Below, in pieces: positions 54,743 through 63,334 of a stretch of DNA of 64,000 bases. This DNA is from Sphingobacterium tabacisoli (GTDB taxonomy: Bacteria > Bacteroidota > Bacteroidia > Sphingobacteriales > Sphingobacteriaceae). Each line of letters begins with the position of its first letter. Within the stretch, counting starts at the first letter, position 1. The DNA lies in NCBI RefSeq assembly GCF_017908035.1, contig NZ_JAEQMU010000001.1:1364001-1428000 (forward strand). The letters are read 5' to 3'. Under the pieces are notes generated by a model, which saw only the letters and a program-made list of their open reading frames with translations, was not told the DNA's origin and searched no databases. A program made the position numbers and the translations under genes.

Positions 54743-55402
54743 TTATTTAATTTCCTTTTCTCGTGTTGCATCTTCAAATACCACAATCTGTACATTGCGA
54801 TTCTGCGCCCTACCTTCCGCCGTCTTATTGCTTGCAATAGGCTGTCGTTCACCTATAGAATGAACAGAAATTTTCCGATAATCTATCCCGCCGTGGTCGA
54901 ACAGCCAGTTTTTAACTTCCGTCGCACGATCAGCCGCCAGTGTATTATTATGGGCCGGGCTACCTGTAGCGTCTGCACTTCCATATACTCCTATGTACGC
55001 ACCATCAAATCGCTTTTTAAGAATCGTGGCGATCGCTCTCAATTTTGGTTCCGAAGCAGACTGTATATTCTTGTGATCTTTTGGGAACAGTATATTCTCG
55101 CCCAGGGTATAAATGGTGTAGTCCGTTCCCTTCCGTATAGCTATATCCGGATCTGTAATCTCCGGATCAGTAGTTGTCGGAACATTGAAATCAATGCTAT
55201 TCCAATCCGGCTCAGTAATCGCAATAGCCTCTCCCTGATCCGAAGCAAGGTCGGCATTGCTATCCACTATTGCGGTGTCTCCAGTAGTTTCGGTATTATG
55301 TCCCCGTATCCACATCATGACGACAATCAATGCAACGATTGCCAGTAACAACCATAGCCACCAGCCCGTCCTATTCTTTCTCTGTACTTCTAAATGTGCC
55401 AT
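54743..55402 (-). CDS. OmpA family protein
   Basis: This 219-residue protein has a short cytosolic N-terminus, one membrane span at about residues 15-32, a linker, and a C-terminal OmpA-like peptidoglycan-binding domain (YIGVYGSADATGSPAHNNTLAADRA, NRNVQIVVFED). Despite the family it has a membrane anchor and no outer-membrane barrel. It probably ties the inner membrane to peptidoglycan. It shares an operon with the PRC-barrel gene under a stress-type promoter at 55436-55459. Confidence 0.88.
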   Translation of the reverse strand: MAHLEVQRKNRTGWWLWLLLAIVALIVVMMWIRGHNTETTGDTAIVDSNADLASDQGEAIAITEPDWNSIDFNVPTTTDPEITDPDIAIRKGTDYTIYTLGENILFPKDHKNIQSASEPKLRAIATILKKRFDGAYIGVYGSADATGSPAHNNTLAADRATEVKNWLFDHGGIDYRKISVHSIGERQPIASNKTAEGRAQNRNVQIVVFEDATREKEIK

Positions 55403-55435
55403 ATCATTTTCTTTTTAGCGTTATTTTATTGAAAT

Positions 55436-55459
55436 GAACAGGAACTGACAGCAAAAGTT
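55436..55459 (-). promoter_or_regulatory. Stress-type promoter, AAC-N17-GTTC
   Basis: On the minus strand AAC (55459-55457) and GTTC (55439-55436) are 17 bases apart, before the OmpA gene. Confidence 0.65.
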
Positions 55460-55543
55460 CAAAACCAATCTTAATTTAAGCCAGAAATCCAATCTGCATT
55501 CTCTGGGCCAACCACACATTTAACAAACTGATAGTCAACAGTG

Positions 55544-55567
55544 AACTTTTTCAGCACATAGCTGTTA
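55544..55567 (+). promoter_or_regulatory. Stress-type promoter variant, AAC-N17-GTTA
   Basis: AAC at 55544 and GTTA at 55564, 27 bases before the second DUF4142 gene. Confidence 0.5.
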
Positions 55568-55593
55568 TAGAATAGCACACTAACTAAAGAACT

Positions 55594-56139
55594 ATGGATA
55601 CGATTCTCCGGACAAAACTGATCATCTATTATTTTACGGTCATATTGACGGCATCCGGCCTATTCTATGGCTGTCACGACGATAATAGTACCTACAACGA
55701 TAATCAAGGTTTTATCAATAAAGCGCACAGTTCCTTACAACTCAAAATCGCCGCTGGTAACCTCGCTGTGCAAAACAGCCAAGCAGACAACGTACAGGAC
55801 TATGGCGAAGAAATCTCAAGAGAACACAGCGGTACCTCCGAAGAGATAAAAAAAATAGCCGTTGCCAATAGCTGGATCGTTCCTGAAGAGCTGTTGACTC
55901 CCCACCAGAAACAGCTCAGTCAGTTACAACAGCAAGCGGTTTCGGATTTTGATCTCGATTTTGCAAAACTGATGGTGAGCTCGCATGAAGAAGCTGTCAA
56001 TCTATTCCGAATCGTCAGCGTAAATGAGAACGAGGTATATCATAGCGACGTACAAACATTTGCCCGAGCAACCCTGCCTATCCTTGAATCCCACCTTAGT
56101 GAAGCAAAAGGGATACTCGACCAAGTGGACGGAATTTAA
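55594..56139 (+). CDS. DUF4142 domain lipoprotein
   Basis: This 181-residue protein has a lipoprotein-like signal (GLFYGC, about residue 28) and a DUF4142 domain with FINKAHSSLQLKIAAGNLAVQN and VSSHEEAVNLFRIVS. It is the second DUF4142 copy after 38697-39257, and both have stress-type promoters. The family forms exported helical bundles with no proven activity. Confidence 0.85.
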   Translation: MDTILRTKLIIYYFTVILTASGLFYGCHDDNSTYNDNQGFINKAHSSLQLKIAAGNLAVQNSQADNVQDYGEEISREHSGTSEEIKKIAVANSWIVPEELLTPHQKQLSQLQQQAVSDFDLDFAKLMVSSHEEAVNLFRIVSVNENEVYHSDVQTFARATLPILESHLSEAKGILDQVDGI

Positions 56140-56234
56140 ATGCTCACAGTCGACTTAGCAAGAAGATTCGACCATTCCACACGAATGCACCTAAAAATAT
56201 ACGATTAGTACCTTCCCTTCTTACGAAAGAAATT

Positions 56235-57179
56235 CTAACAAGGAAACCACCAGTGCATAAAATAGACCTTATCATTCTTAAAAAACAGCTTGATATGCCC
56301 GTCAGAAATACCGGTATCATCTTCCCTTAGCTTAATTACCCAAAGCGTCCCTTCTTTGTCCAGCCCCAGTCTTCCTTTCACTGCGGTAGGAAAAAGGCGC
56401 TGTATCTCTTCCATCGTGGTACTGGCGTCTATTCTGATACCTTTATAGGTGATAAAGTTTCCGTTCTTAAACCAGAACTCATCTACAGCCACACTGTCTT
56501 TACTGGTTTCAAAGCGCGAGCCGTCTTTATAGATGTAGGTATCGTCCGGCGCTTCGGTATCAAATATGGTGAAACAAGGAGCTTCATCTTTTAGCCATTT
56601 GACGCTATCAGGCTTCCCGAAATTATTTTTAAACTCCGTAAGCGTAAAGTATCGACCCAATTTACCGTTGAACCGGATATCTTTTTCCAGCATCACATCA
56701 CTCCATTCACGCTGTTGAGCAGGTCTACCCGGAGTAGCCACCACGTTGCATAACTCCAAAAGGTTATGCCCTTCAAGAATAGACTTGTCATATTTTAGCT
56801 CCTTCGGGTTATCGGGATCATGGGTGATGTCCATGAGTTTGTTCCCTGGACTAAAGAATTCCAGCCAACCAACAGTATTCTCCATTTCCCGTTCCGATCC
56901 GGTACGGTCAGAAATAGCAATGGTATATAGCTCTATCGTCAGCTTATCAGAAGTTCTCGAAGTGATTCTTGCCTGTACCTCTGATTTATTAAAGCTTTCA
57001 AATGCGAGCGCATTACTCGACCTTACAAGTGCTGTAAGCAACTCCGTGCAGGAGTAATCTTTAACAGTTGCTATCTCCTCACTCCTGGTAATAGGTTGGT
57101 CATTTTGAACGGTTTTCTTATCCGATGCACCTGCGCAGGAGAAAAAGATAAATGGAATTAGAATAAAAATTCTTGACAT
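56235..57179 (-). CDS. Lipoprotein of unknown function
   Basis: This 314-residue protein has a lipoprotein signal peptide ending FFSCAG (residue 15) and a polar mature domain with MLEKDIRFNGKLGRYFTLTEFKNNFG and DSVAVDEFWFKNGN. I do not recognise a family. The region upstream holds a 30-base tandem repeat at 57261-57335. No stress-type promoter was found. Confidence 0.7.
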   Translation of the reverse strand: MSRIFILIPFIFFSCAGASDKKTVQNDQPITRSEEIATVKDYSCTELLTALVRSSNALAFESFNKSEVQARITSRTSDKLTIELYTIAISDRTGSEREMENTVGWLEFFSPGNKLMDITHDPDNPKELKYDKSILEGHNLLELCNVVATPGRPAQQREWSDVMLEKDIRFNGKLGRYFTLTEFKNNFGKPDSVKWLKDEAPCFTIFDTEAPDDTYIYKDGSRFETSKDSVAVDEFWFKNGNFITYKGIRIDASTTMEEIQRLFPTAVKGRLGLDKEGTLWVIKLREDDTGISDGHIKLFFKNDKVYFMHWWFPC

Positions 57180-57260
57180 AACTTGTTAAGCGTTTACAAT
57201 AATGAGACTCTCTTCCTGTAGATAAACCCTTAATTTATTGTGACAAAATTAATCGAATTC

Positions 57261-57335
57261 TGTCGCGAAACCAATTTTCGCGACAAATAATGTCGCGCAA
57301 CAGGCTTTTACGACAAATAATGTCATGAAACCAAC
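57261..57335. repeat. 30-base tandem repeat, about 2.5 copies
   Basis: Copies start at 57261 and 57291, each beginning TGTCGCG and ending CGACAAATAA, with a partial third from 57321. The first copy is itself an inverted repeat (TGTCGCG ... CGCGACA). It lies between two minus-strand genes of unknown function and could be a regulator-binding array or a repeat remnant. Confidence 0.6.
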
Positions 57336-57369
57336 AAAACTAACCAAGTTAAAACAGCCCTAATTCATC

Positions 57370-57957
57370 TTATACTTCTACTCGATATAGATCAAGTACG
57401 CCGGGTGCAATTTTTAAATCAGGACGGAAAAGCAGGATGCCCATTACAAAATGCCTGCTTAATTTATTGCCATTAAGGATTACTGATTTTGAGTTCAGAT
57501 CAAGGCTTCTCATTTTTAGATTACCAGAGGTAGGATCAACGACATAAAACAACAAATAATATGGCCCGCCCTCTCCTGTATCATCCAGGAACACATCATA
57601 GCCTCCCGATTCAGGGCTTTCTTTCAGATCTTCATAATACAAAGTCCTGATGCGTACCCCATCTTCAAAATAATTGACACCACATTTATCAACTGTTATC
57701 TGGACGATTGTGCTCTCATTTCCTTTTTGAAGTGAAGAAATAATCAACCGACCAAAAAATAGTAAGAGGAGAATACAAAGGCCAACTAAGGGTATTTTAA
57801 ATCCGATAGTAATGGGACTTTTTGCAAAGACCAATATCCCTGCAAAGACGGCAAAAACGATAACAAAAACGCTAAAAACCCAGCCAAACCCCTTGATAAA
57901 ATGAGTCAGGCCAAGGGAATGCCGGGAGGATAGCTCTGGGAAATTGTCTTTAGTCAT
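57370..57957 (-). CDS. Membrane protein of unknown function
   Basis: This 195-residue protein has two membrane spans (about residues 25-50 and 55-75) followed by a soluble part with YEDLKESPESGGYDVFLDD. The layout resembles bacterial PH-like or small anchored proteins, but no family can be assigned. It is probably part of the minus-strand group with the MORN-repeat gene. Confidence 0.6.
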   Translation of the reverse strand: MTKDNFPELSSRHSLGLTHFIKGFGWVFSVFVIVFAVFAGILVFAKSPITIGFKIPLVGLCILLLLFFGRLIISSLQKGNESTIVQITVDKCGVNYFEDGVRIRTLYYEDLKESPESGGYDVFLDDTGEGGPYYLLFYVVDPTSGNLKMRSLDLNSKSVILNGNKLSRHFVMGILLFRPDLKIAPGVLDLYRVEV

Positions 57958-57991
57958 CGCTTCTTTAAATTCAGCCCTTTCAGTGGGATTT

Positions 57992-58771
57992 CTAGTGTTT
58001 TTCTGTTTTTACTAAATTACCATTATCATCATAAGTTTTCCACTCGCCACTTTCTTTGCCGTCGACATAAGTTTCTGTTTTTATCAGATTACCCAGTTCA
58101 TTGTAGAATTTCCATTCACCGGTATATCGTAGATACTCATTATACAGTTCGAAATGCTCCAGCTTCCCATTTTCATGATAATACTTCCACTCGCCAGATT
58201 TCATTCCTCTTTTATAACTGCCGACACTTTCCAATTGTTCATTGTCGTAATATTCCTTACATTCCCCTTCCTGAAACCCTTCTTCATCAAACTGCCAGTT
58301 CCCTCTTGTCTTTCCATTCTCGTGGTATAATTTCCATTCACCTACATCATGCCCGTTTTTCTTTTCTCCCTCAGCCGATAACTGTCCATTTTCATAATAT
58401 ACTTTCCAATGCCCTGTTTTCTCCCCATTCTCATAATGCCCTACCTCAGCCAGTTGTCCATTTCCGTGGTATTCTTTCCACTCACCTATCATTTTCTCCT
58501 GTTCATTGAAAGATATACTACCTCTTAAATTCCCATTATTCCAATACCACTTTCTTTCCCCTACTTTTTTTCCATTTTTATAATTACCGATACTCGACAA
58601 CTTTCCATTACTGAAATACACTTTTCCTTCGCCTGTCGGTAGTCCTTTCTCATCGACATAATAATGTTCTTTGATCTGCCCATTTTCAAAAAAGGTTTTC
58701 ACTTCCTTCCCCTGCCCCTTACAAAAGGTGAATAAAAATAAGCTGGCAAATAATACAATTAGATTCTTCAT
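57992..58771 (-). CDS. MORN-repeat (YwqK-like) exported protein
   Basis: This 259-residue protein has a signal peptide ending near FTFCKGQ (residue 20) and about ten tandem MORN-type repeats of 22-24 residues with the motif G-x-W-K-x-Y-x-x-x-G-x-L. Repeat proteins of this kind are annotated as YwqK-family antitoxins in some genomes. The exported form argues for a surface or envelope role here. A TAGCTTTG -7 box at 58804-58811 precedes it. Confidence 0.85.
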   Translation of the reverse strand: MKNLIVLFASLFLFTFCKGQGKEVKTFFENGQIKEHYYVDEKGLPTGEGKVYFSNGKLSSIGNYKNGKKVGERKWYWNNGNLRGSISFNEQEKMIGEWKEYHGNGQLAEVGHYENGEKTGHWKVYYENGQLSAEGEKKNGHDVGEWKLYHENGKTRGNWQFDEEGFQEGECKEYYDNEQLESVGSYKRGMKSGEWKYYHENGKLEHFELYNEYLRYTGEWKFYNELGNLIKTETYVDGKESGEWKTYDDNGNLVKTEKH

Positions 58772-58803
58772 TTATATAGGATAATTAATCTATCGTTGAA
58801 TTG

Positions 58804-58811
58804 CAAAGCTA
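58804..58811 (-). promoter_or_regulatory. -7 box of the MORN-repeat gene
   Basis: On the minus strand TAGCTTTG is an exact TAnnTTTG match, 33 bases before the start at 58771. No clear -33 TTG was found. Confidence 0.45.
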
Positions 58812-58967
58812 AAGTTATGCCATTTTTCTCTCCATTTACATTAGAACCTGCCCTGCAATCTCCGATTTAAGGCAACATGCTATTCAAAAGAAGCACTAAC
58901 ACAACGTATTTATACGGACGCGTTTGATTTAATACGGCATTTTTAGTTTTCGGGTTTTGTCCTACAA

Positions 58968-58991
58968 CATAGTCCTCAGTTTTCTGTTCTT
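58968..58991 (+). promoter_or_regulatory. Stress-type promoter, AAC-N17-GTTC
   Basis: AAC at 58968 and GTTC at 58988, 33 bases before the glycosyltransferase start. A CGTA-TTTA-TACG palindrome lies at 58904-58915. Confidence 0.65.
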
Positions 58992-59023
58992 TATTCAGAA
59001 TAAGAACGAAACATAACGTCACT

Positions 59024-60232
59024 ATGAATATCGCCATTATAGGAACATACCCACCAAGGCAGTGCGGTATTGCCACATTTACGCAGGATTTATTCAGATC
59101 TCTAAGCCTGGATCCGAGCATAACACCCGCTATTATTGCCATTTCGGATGGTAGCGAAGGCTTCTTTCCTTCTGAGGTATCCGCAAGCATTGAAAAAAAC
59201 AACGTTTCCAGTTATCTGAAGGCCGCGGCACATATCAACGAGACTTACGATGCCGTTATCATCCAGCATGAGTACGGCATATTCGGAGGCGAAAGCGGCG
59301 ACTACATATTATCATTAGCCAAAGCTCTTTCCGTCCCTGTCGTTAGTAATTTTCATACGGTGCTCCAACGCCCCAGTGATGCAGAGCTCCGGGTACTTAA
59401 ACAGCTTGCAGCCTACAGCCATAGCATTACCGTCATGACTGATACTGCTGTAGAAATGCTCAAGCGCATTTACGATATTCCTGCCCGTAAGATAGAGCTC
59501 ATTCCTCATGGCGTACCCCACTTTTCCTACCGTCAAAGCGAGGCCAAACAACAACTTGGCCTGACAGGCAAGAAAGTAATGCTCAGTTTCGGATTTCTGG
59601 GCCCCAGTAAAGGCTTCGAGACCGCTATTGAAGCCGTAGCGGCTGTACCGCAGGATGATTTTGTCTATATTATTTTGGGCAGTACACATCCCAATATCTT
59701 GCGGGAGGCAGGAGAATCCTATCGCGAATACCTACAGACAAAAGCACTGGAACTGGGTATAGCCGACAAGGTCTGCTTTATCAACGAGTTTGCTTCCGAA
59801 AAACTACTTACGCAGTACCTCAGCGCCTGTGATATCTATGTCACGCCCTATCCCAATGAGAACCAAATCAGTAGCGGTACGCTTTCCTTCGCAATCGGTG
59901 CAGGGGCGGCAGTAGTATCTACGCCATACTGGTATGCCAAAGATTTATTAAAAGACGAGCGTGGGCTGTTATTTGACTTTAAAGACAGCAAAGCACTCAG
60001 CCTGATCATCCGTACCCTATTAGAAGAGCCTCAGGTATTAGCCAAGTACCGGTATAATGCGGCCCGTTATGGCGCGTCGATGAGCTGGAGCAATATAGGT
60101 AAGCTACAATCCAAACTTCTTAAACGGATTATAGCACATGAGGTGTCCGCCCCAGTGACCTTACCCCGTAGCAGCGCTCCGCACCATGTTAATAATCTAT
60201 TACATACATCCACTCATAAACTGTCCTCTTAA
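59024..60232 (+). CDS. GT4 family glycosyltransferase
   Basis: This 402-residue GT4 enzyme resembles the N-terminal half of the fusion at 42424-44643: YPPRQCGIATFTQDLF, IQHEYGIFGGESGD, FGFLGPSKGFET. Family members use nucleotide sugars to build glycosidic bonds with retention. It is the first gene of a two-gene unit with the glycosidase-like gene ten bases downstream. Its sugar and acceptor are unknown; the nearby GH130 hints at mannosides. Confidence 0.88.
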   Translation: MNIAIIGTYPPRQCGIATFTQDLFRSLSLDPSITPAIIAISDGSEGFFPSEVSASIEKNNVSSYLKAAAHINETYDAVIIQHEYGIFGGESGDYILSLAKALSVPVVSNFHTVLQRPSDAELRVLKQLAAYSHSITVMTDTAVEMLKRIYDIPARKIELIPHGVPHFSYRQSEAKQQLGLTGKKVMLSFGFLGPSKGFETAIEAVAAVPQDDFVYIILGSTHPNILREAGESYREYLQTKALELGIADKVCFINEFASEKLLTQYLSACDIYVTPYPNENQISSGTLSFAIGAGAAVVSTPYWYAKDLLKDERGLLFDFKDSKALSLIIRTLLEEPQVLAKYRYNAARYGASMSWSNIGKLQSKLLKRIIAHEVSAPVTLPRSSAPHHVNNLLHTSTHKLSS

Positions 60233-60242
60233 GTAAAGATCA

Positions 60243-61340
60243 ATGAAGCAAGAAGTATATACCCTCGACTCCATTTTTGATTTTGACATGCTACAGGAGA
60301 TCATCCCTGAGCTTCCAGCATTTGATCTCGCTCATATCCGCCGGATGACCAATCCGGTTTCTATCGTACAGCATGCGACCTATAGCATCCCCAATTACAA
60401 ACACGGCTACTGTCTCGATGACACCGCACGGGCCCTGCTATTGACCACATTAGCTGTTCAGGTATACCCATCCGAGAAATATAAAAACCTCGCTTACACC
60501 TACCTTGCTTACATACAGTACATGCAGCGCGATTGTGGCCGATTCCGAAATCTCCTTTCCTTTGACCATCAGTTTTTAGATGAGTACGGTACCGAAGATA
60601 GCTACGGGCGTACCGTATGGGCATTAGGCCATTTCCTACGCTATAACCGTGAGCCTGAATTAGTTTTTCTCGCTGAAGAGATGCTGCAGCGGGCCCTCCC
60701 CCATTGTGTAACACTTAAATCTGTCAGAGCAGTAAGCTACACCCTCTTAGGGCTACAGCATTACTACGCTTCCAACCGATCGGACGATAAAATATTACCC
60801 TATATAAAACAGCTCAGCTATTATTTGGCCGATGAATATCAGGGCAGTCACAGCCCCGATTGGAATTGGTACGAGCAGGTACTTGCCTACGATAATGCAA
60901 TTATTCCTTTAGCGGTACTGCGTAGCGGTGTACTGCTCAGACAAGAATCTTTATTGACCATAGGCCAACAGACAGCGGAATTTCTCGATAGCCTTATATT
61001 TGAAAAAGGATACCTCTCCACCATCGGAAATGAAAACTGGTATGTACGCGGTGGCAAACGGAGCACATTTGCTCAACAGCCTATAGAAGTGCCCTCGAGC
61101 ATACTCCTATACAAAGAGCTTTTCGGTCTATCTGGCGATAATCACTATAAACAGCGTATGATCCAATGTCTACACTGGTATTTTGGAAAAAATGAACTTG
61201 GCCTAACCCTATACGACCCACTCACAAAGGGCTGTTGCGACGGTTTAGAACGGTTCGGGCTGAATCTCAACCAAGGTGCAGAAAGCAGCCTCAGTTTCTG
61301 GCAAGCTTATCTACACCTATGTCACGGCCTAGACGGCTAG
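60243..61340 (+). CDS. Glycosidase-like (alpha/alpha)6 protein
   Basis: This 365-residue protein corresponds to the C-terminal half of the 42424-44643 fusion: GYCLDDTARALLL, GRTVWALGHF, NWYEQVLAYDNAIIPLAVLR, NQGAESSLSFW. The helical repeat and conserved acidic positions resemble six-hairpin glycoside hydrolases, but no catalytic pair can be named with certainty. It follows the GT4 gene and overlaps the end of the convergent GH130 gene by 12 bases. Confidence 0.75.
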   Translation: MKQEVYTLDSIFDFDMLQEIIPELPAFDLAHIRRMTNPVSIVQHATYSIPNYKHGYCLDDTARALLLTTLAVQVYPSEKYKNLAYTYLAYIQYMQRDCGRFRNLLSFDHQFLDEYGTEDSYGRTVWALGHFLRYNREPELVFLAEEMLQRALPHCVTLKSVRAVSYTLLGLQHYYASNRSDDKILPYIKQLSYYLADEYQGSHSPDWNWYEQVLAYDNAIIPLAVLRSGVLLRQESLLTIGQQTAEFLDSLIFEKGYLSTIGNENWYVRGGKRSTFAQQPIEVPSSILLYKELFGLSGDNHYKQRMIQCLHWYFGKNELGLTLYDPLTKGCCDGLERFGLNLNQGAESSLSFWQAYLHLCHGLDG

Positions 61341-62810
61341 CGGTTTGAAATTGGTGAGCGCATCCAGTAAATCGTCCAAACATAAAGTCGCATAAGTAGA
61401 AGCATGGTCAGACATCGCGTATGGAATTATTAAATGGCCATTATGCAGGATCTGACCGCAAGAATAAACTACATTGGGGACATATCCTTCCCGCTCTTCG
61501 GCATTAGGATAGAGGAGCGGTTCACTCAGCTTGCCTACAATTTTTGTTGGATCTTCCAGATCAAGCAGTATCGATCCGAGCGTATACTCGCGCATTGGCC
61601 CTACGCTATGCGTCAATACCAACCAGCCTTTGGCGGTTTCGATAGGCGAACCGCAGTTGCCCAATTGCACAAACTCCCATGGGAATTCCGGTTCTTTGAG
61701 CAGCGTCACATCCTGCTGCCAATTTATCAAGTCTTCTGAAAAAGCGATGTAATTGCTTTCTCCATCTACCCGACACAACATCGCATATTTACCATTGATC
61801 TTTCTAGGGAAGAGTGCAGCTCCCTTATTGGCAATTTTGCCATTAATAGGCTGTACTTTAAAACGCACAAAATCCGTTGTCGAAAGCAATTTGGGTAATA
61901 TCGTGAGGCCATCATATGCCGTATAGGTCGCATAATACATCGGCCTCCCCTTATCACTGATAAACCTTACAAAACGGGCATCTTCAATACCATTCTTCTC
62001 CGTATCCGATATCGGGAATATTACTCTTTCCGATAAGGCCGTGTCCAAAGAATAAGTCATTTCATAATGCGACGAAGCCAGCCAGGTCATATGCGTCATC
62101 AACGTCTGGCCTTCCATATCCAGATTATTTTCCTGTTGAATCTCCTGCACAAAGCGGCGCAGCTCCTCATAGGTAAAACTATCGGTCAGCTTAGCGTTGA
62201 TAAGATCCAGCATATCTTTTTCAGGGTCGTGTATCTGGAGCAATTTATCGATAAAATCCGATTTTAGATACCGGTGGCTTTTTACCTGCTTTGGCTTTTC
62301 CAATAGTCTGCCCACTTCTTCAACATGTACATTTAGCTCATTGTCGATAATAGCCGATCGAAACACAATCGAAGACACATGCCCTTCCCCAGTCGCTCTA
62401 AAGCTCAGTATGATCCGTTTTTCACCATCCCGCAATTGCGTTTGATCGGGAGATTCGACGATCGAAGGGTTGAAAAAAGCGGCCGCTTCGACAGAATACT
62501 CCATCGTAAAATAAGCCCCGATCAGTAACCGTTCCCTTTGTGAATAATCGCGGTTACGAAGCTCCAGATCCAATAATCTTCCTTCCGTACGTTTAAAGTT
62601 TTTTTCCCATATATCCAGGATACTCCGATGCCGCTTCGAAAAATTACGGAGAAGCTGATTCAGCATATCTGTCTGATCCTGCTTTGAGCTTTTTAGAATA
62701 CGGTTTACTATTTTAGTGGTACGCTCAATATTTATATTAAAATATCTCGCCAGCACCCTTTTGGAATCGGGTTTGAAGAATATACTTTTACGGACTACCT
62801 GTAAGGACAT
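61329..62810 (-). CDS. Glycoside hydrolase family 130 protein
   Basis: This 493-residue protein has the five-bladed GH130 motif GIEDARFV near residue 280, NCGSPIET near 385, and HLIIPYAMSDHASTYA near the end. GH130 enzymes are mostly mannoside phosphorylases acting on beta-1,2- or beta-1,4-mannosides, some hydrolases. An N-terminal extension of about 150 residues is unusual. A stress-type promoter with 18-base spacing (62831-62855) lies upstream. It probably acts with the convergent GT4 unit on the same glycan. Confidence 0.85.
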   Translation of the reverse strand: MSLQVVRKSIFFKPDSKRVLARYFNINIERTTKIVNRILKSSKQDQTDMLNQLLRNFSKRHRSILDIWEKNFKRTEGRLLDLELRNRDYSQRERLLIGAYFTMEYSVEAAAFFNPSIVESPDQTQLRDGEKRIILSFRATGEGHVSSIVFRSAIIDNELNVHVEEVGRLLEKPKQVKSHRYLKSDFIDKLLQIHDPEKDMLDLINAKLTDSFTYEELRRFVQEIQQENNLDMEGQTLMTHMTWLASSHYEMTYSLDTALSERVIFPISDTEKNGIEDARFVRFISDKGRPMYYATYTAYDGLTILPKLLSTTDFVRFKVQPINGKIANKGAALFPRKINGKYAMLCRVDGESNYIAFSEDLINWQQDVTLLKEPEFPWEFVQLGNCGSPIETAKGWLVLTHSVGPMREYTLGSILLDLEDPTKIVGKLSEPLLYPNAEEREGYVPNVVYSCGQILHNGHLIIPYAMSDHASTYATLCLDDLLDALTNFKPLAV

Positions 62811-62830
62811 AGTATCATGTTTTTAGATTA

Positions 62831-62855
62831 GAACCATCCTTTCCCGTATTTAGTT
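62831..62855 (-). promoter_or_regulatory. Stress-type promoter variant, N18 spacing
   Basis: On the minus strand AAC (62855-62853) and GTTC (62834-62831) are 18 bases apart, 21 bases before the GH130 start. Confidence 0.45.
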
Positions 62856-62949
62856 TTGTATAGACTACTGTTTTTCAATTCTTTCTTTATCCTTAAGTTT
62901 CTGTACTAATCTCCGTATTTCCCTTCTCATTTTCAGTATATAATCTGAC

Positions 62950-62973
62950 AACCAAAACATTATCTAAACGTTC
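62950..62973 (+). promoter_or_regulatory. Stress-type promoter, AAC-N17-GTTC
   Basis: AAC at 62950 and GTTC at 62970. It points at the decayed gene region and the SDR gene downstream, so it suggests this unit was or is stress-expressed. Confidence 0.55.
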
Positions 62974-63334
62974 ATACAGCACATATTTAAAACTGGACGA
63001 GATGAAAAACCAAGCATTCGAGCAGCCAAGTCTGTTCTTAAGCCACAACACAGTTATATCTCTACTATGACGAACCTTTCTATCGCAGCACAAGTAAGTA
63101 AATCGCATTTAATAAATGGCGAATATCATAGACTCTATCAGGACGATCTAGGGGGATACGATTACACGCTCTTTCGGACACCTTCTGAAATTTTATTGGA
63201 AGTAAATCTTCGGAATGGCAGGCTGCTCTTAGCCCGGCTGTCAGAACTTTCTGATCCCTCGAGTACAACAATCCACTGCAAAAGCCTAGAATCTCATAGG
63301 CTTGACTTAGAGATTGAATGTAGCATAGGCCTGA

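Noticed and set aside
58867..59202. 111-residue minus-strand frame over the glycosyltransferase start
   Set aside because: It overlaps the strongly supported GT4 gene and its promoter, and has no family features.
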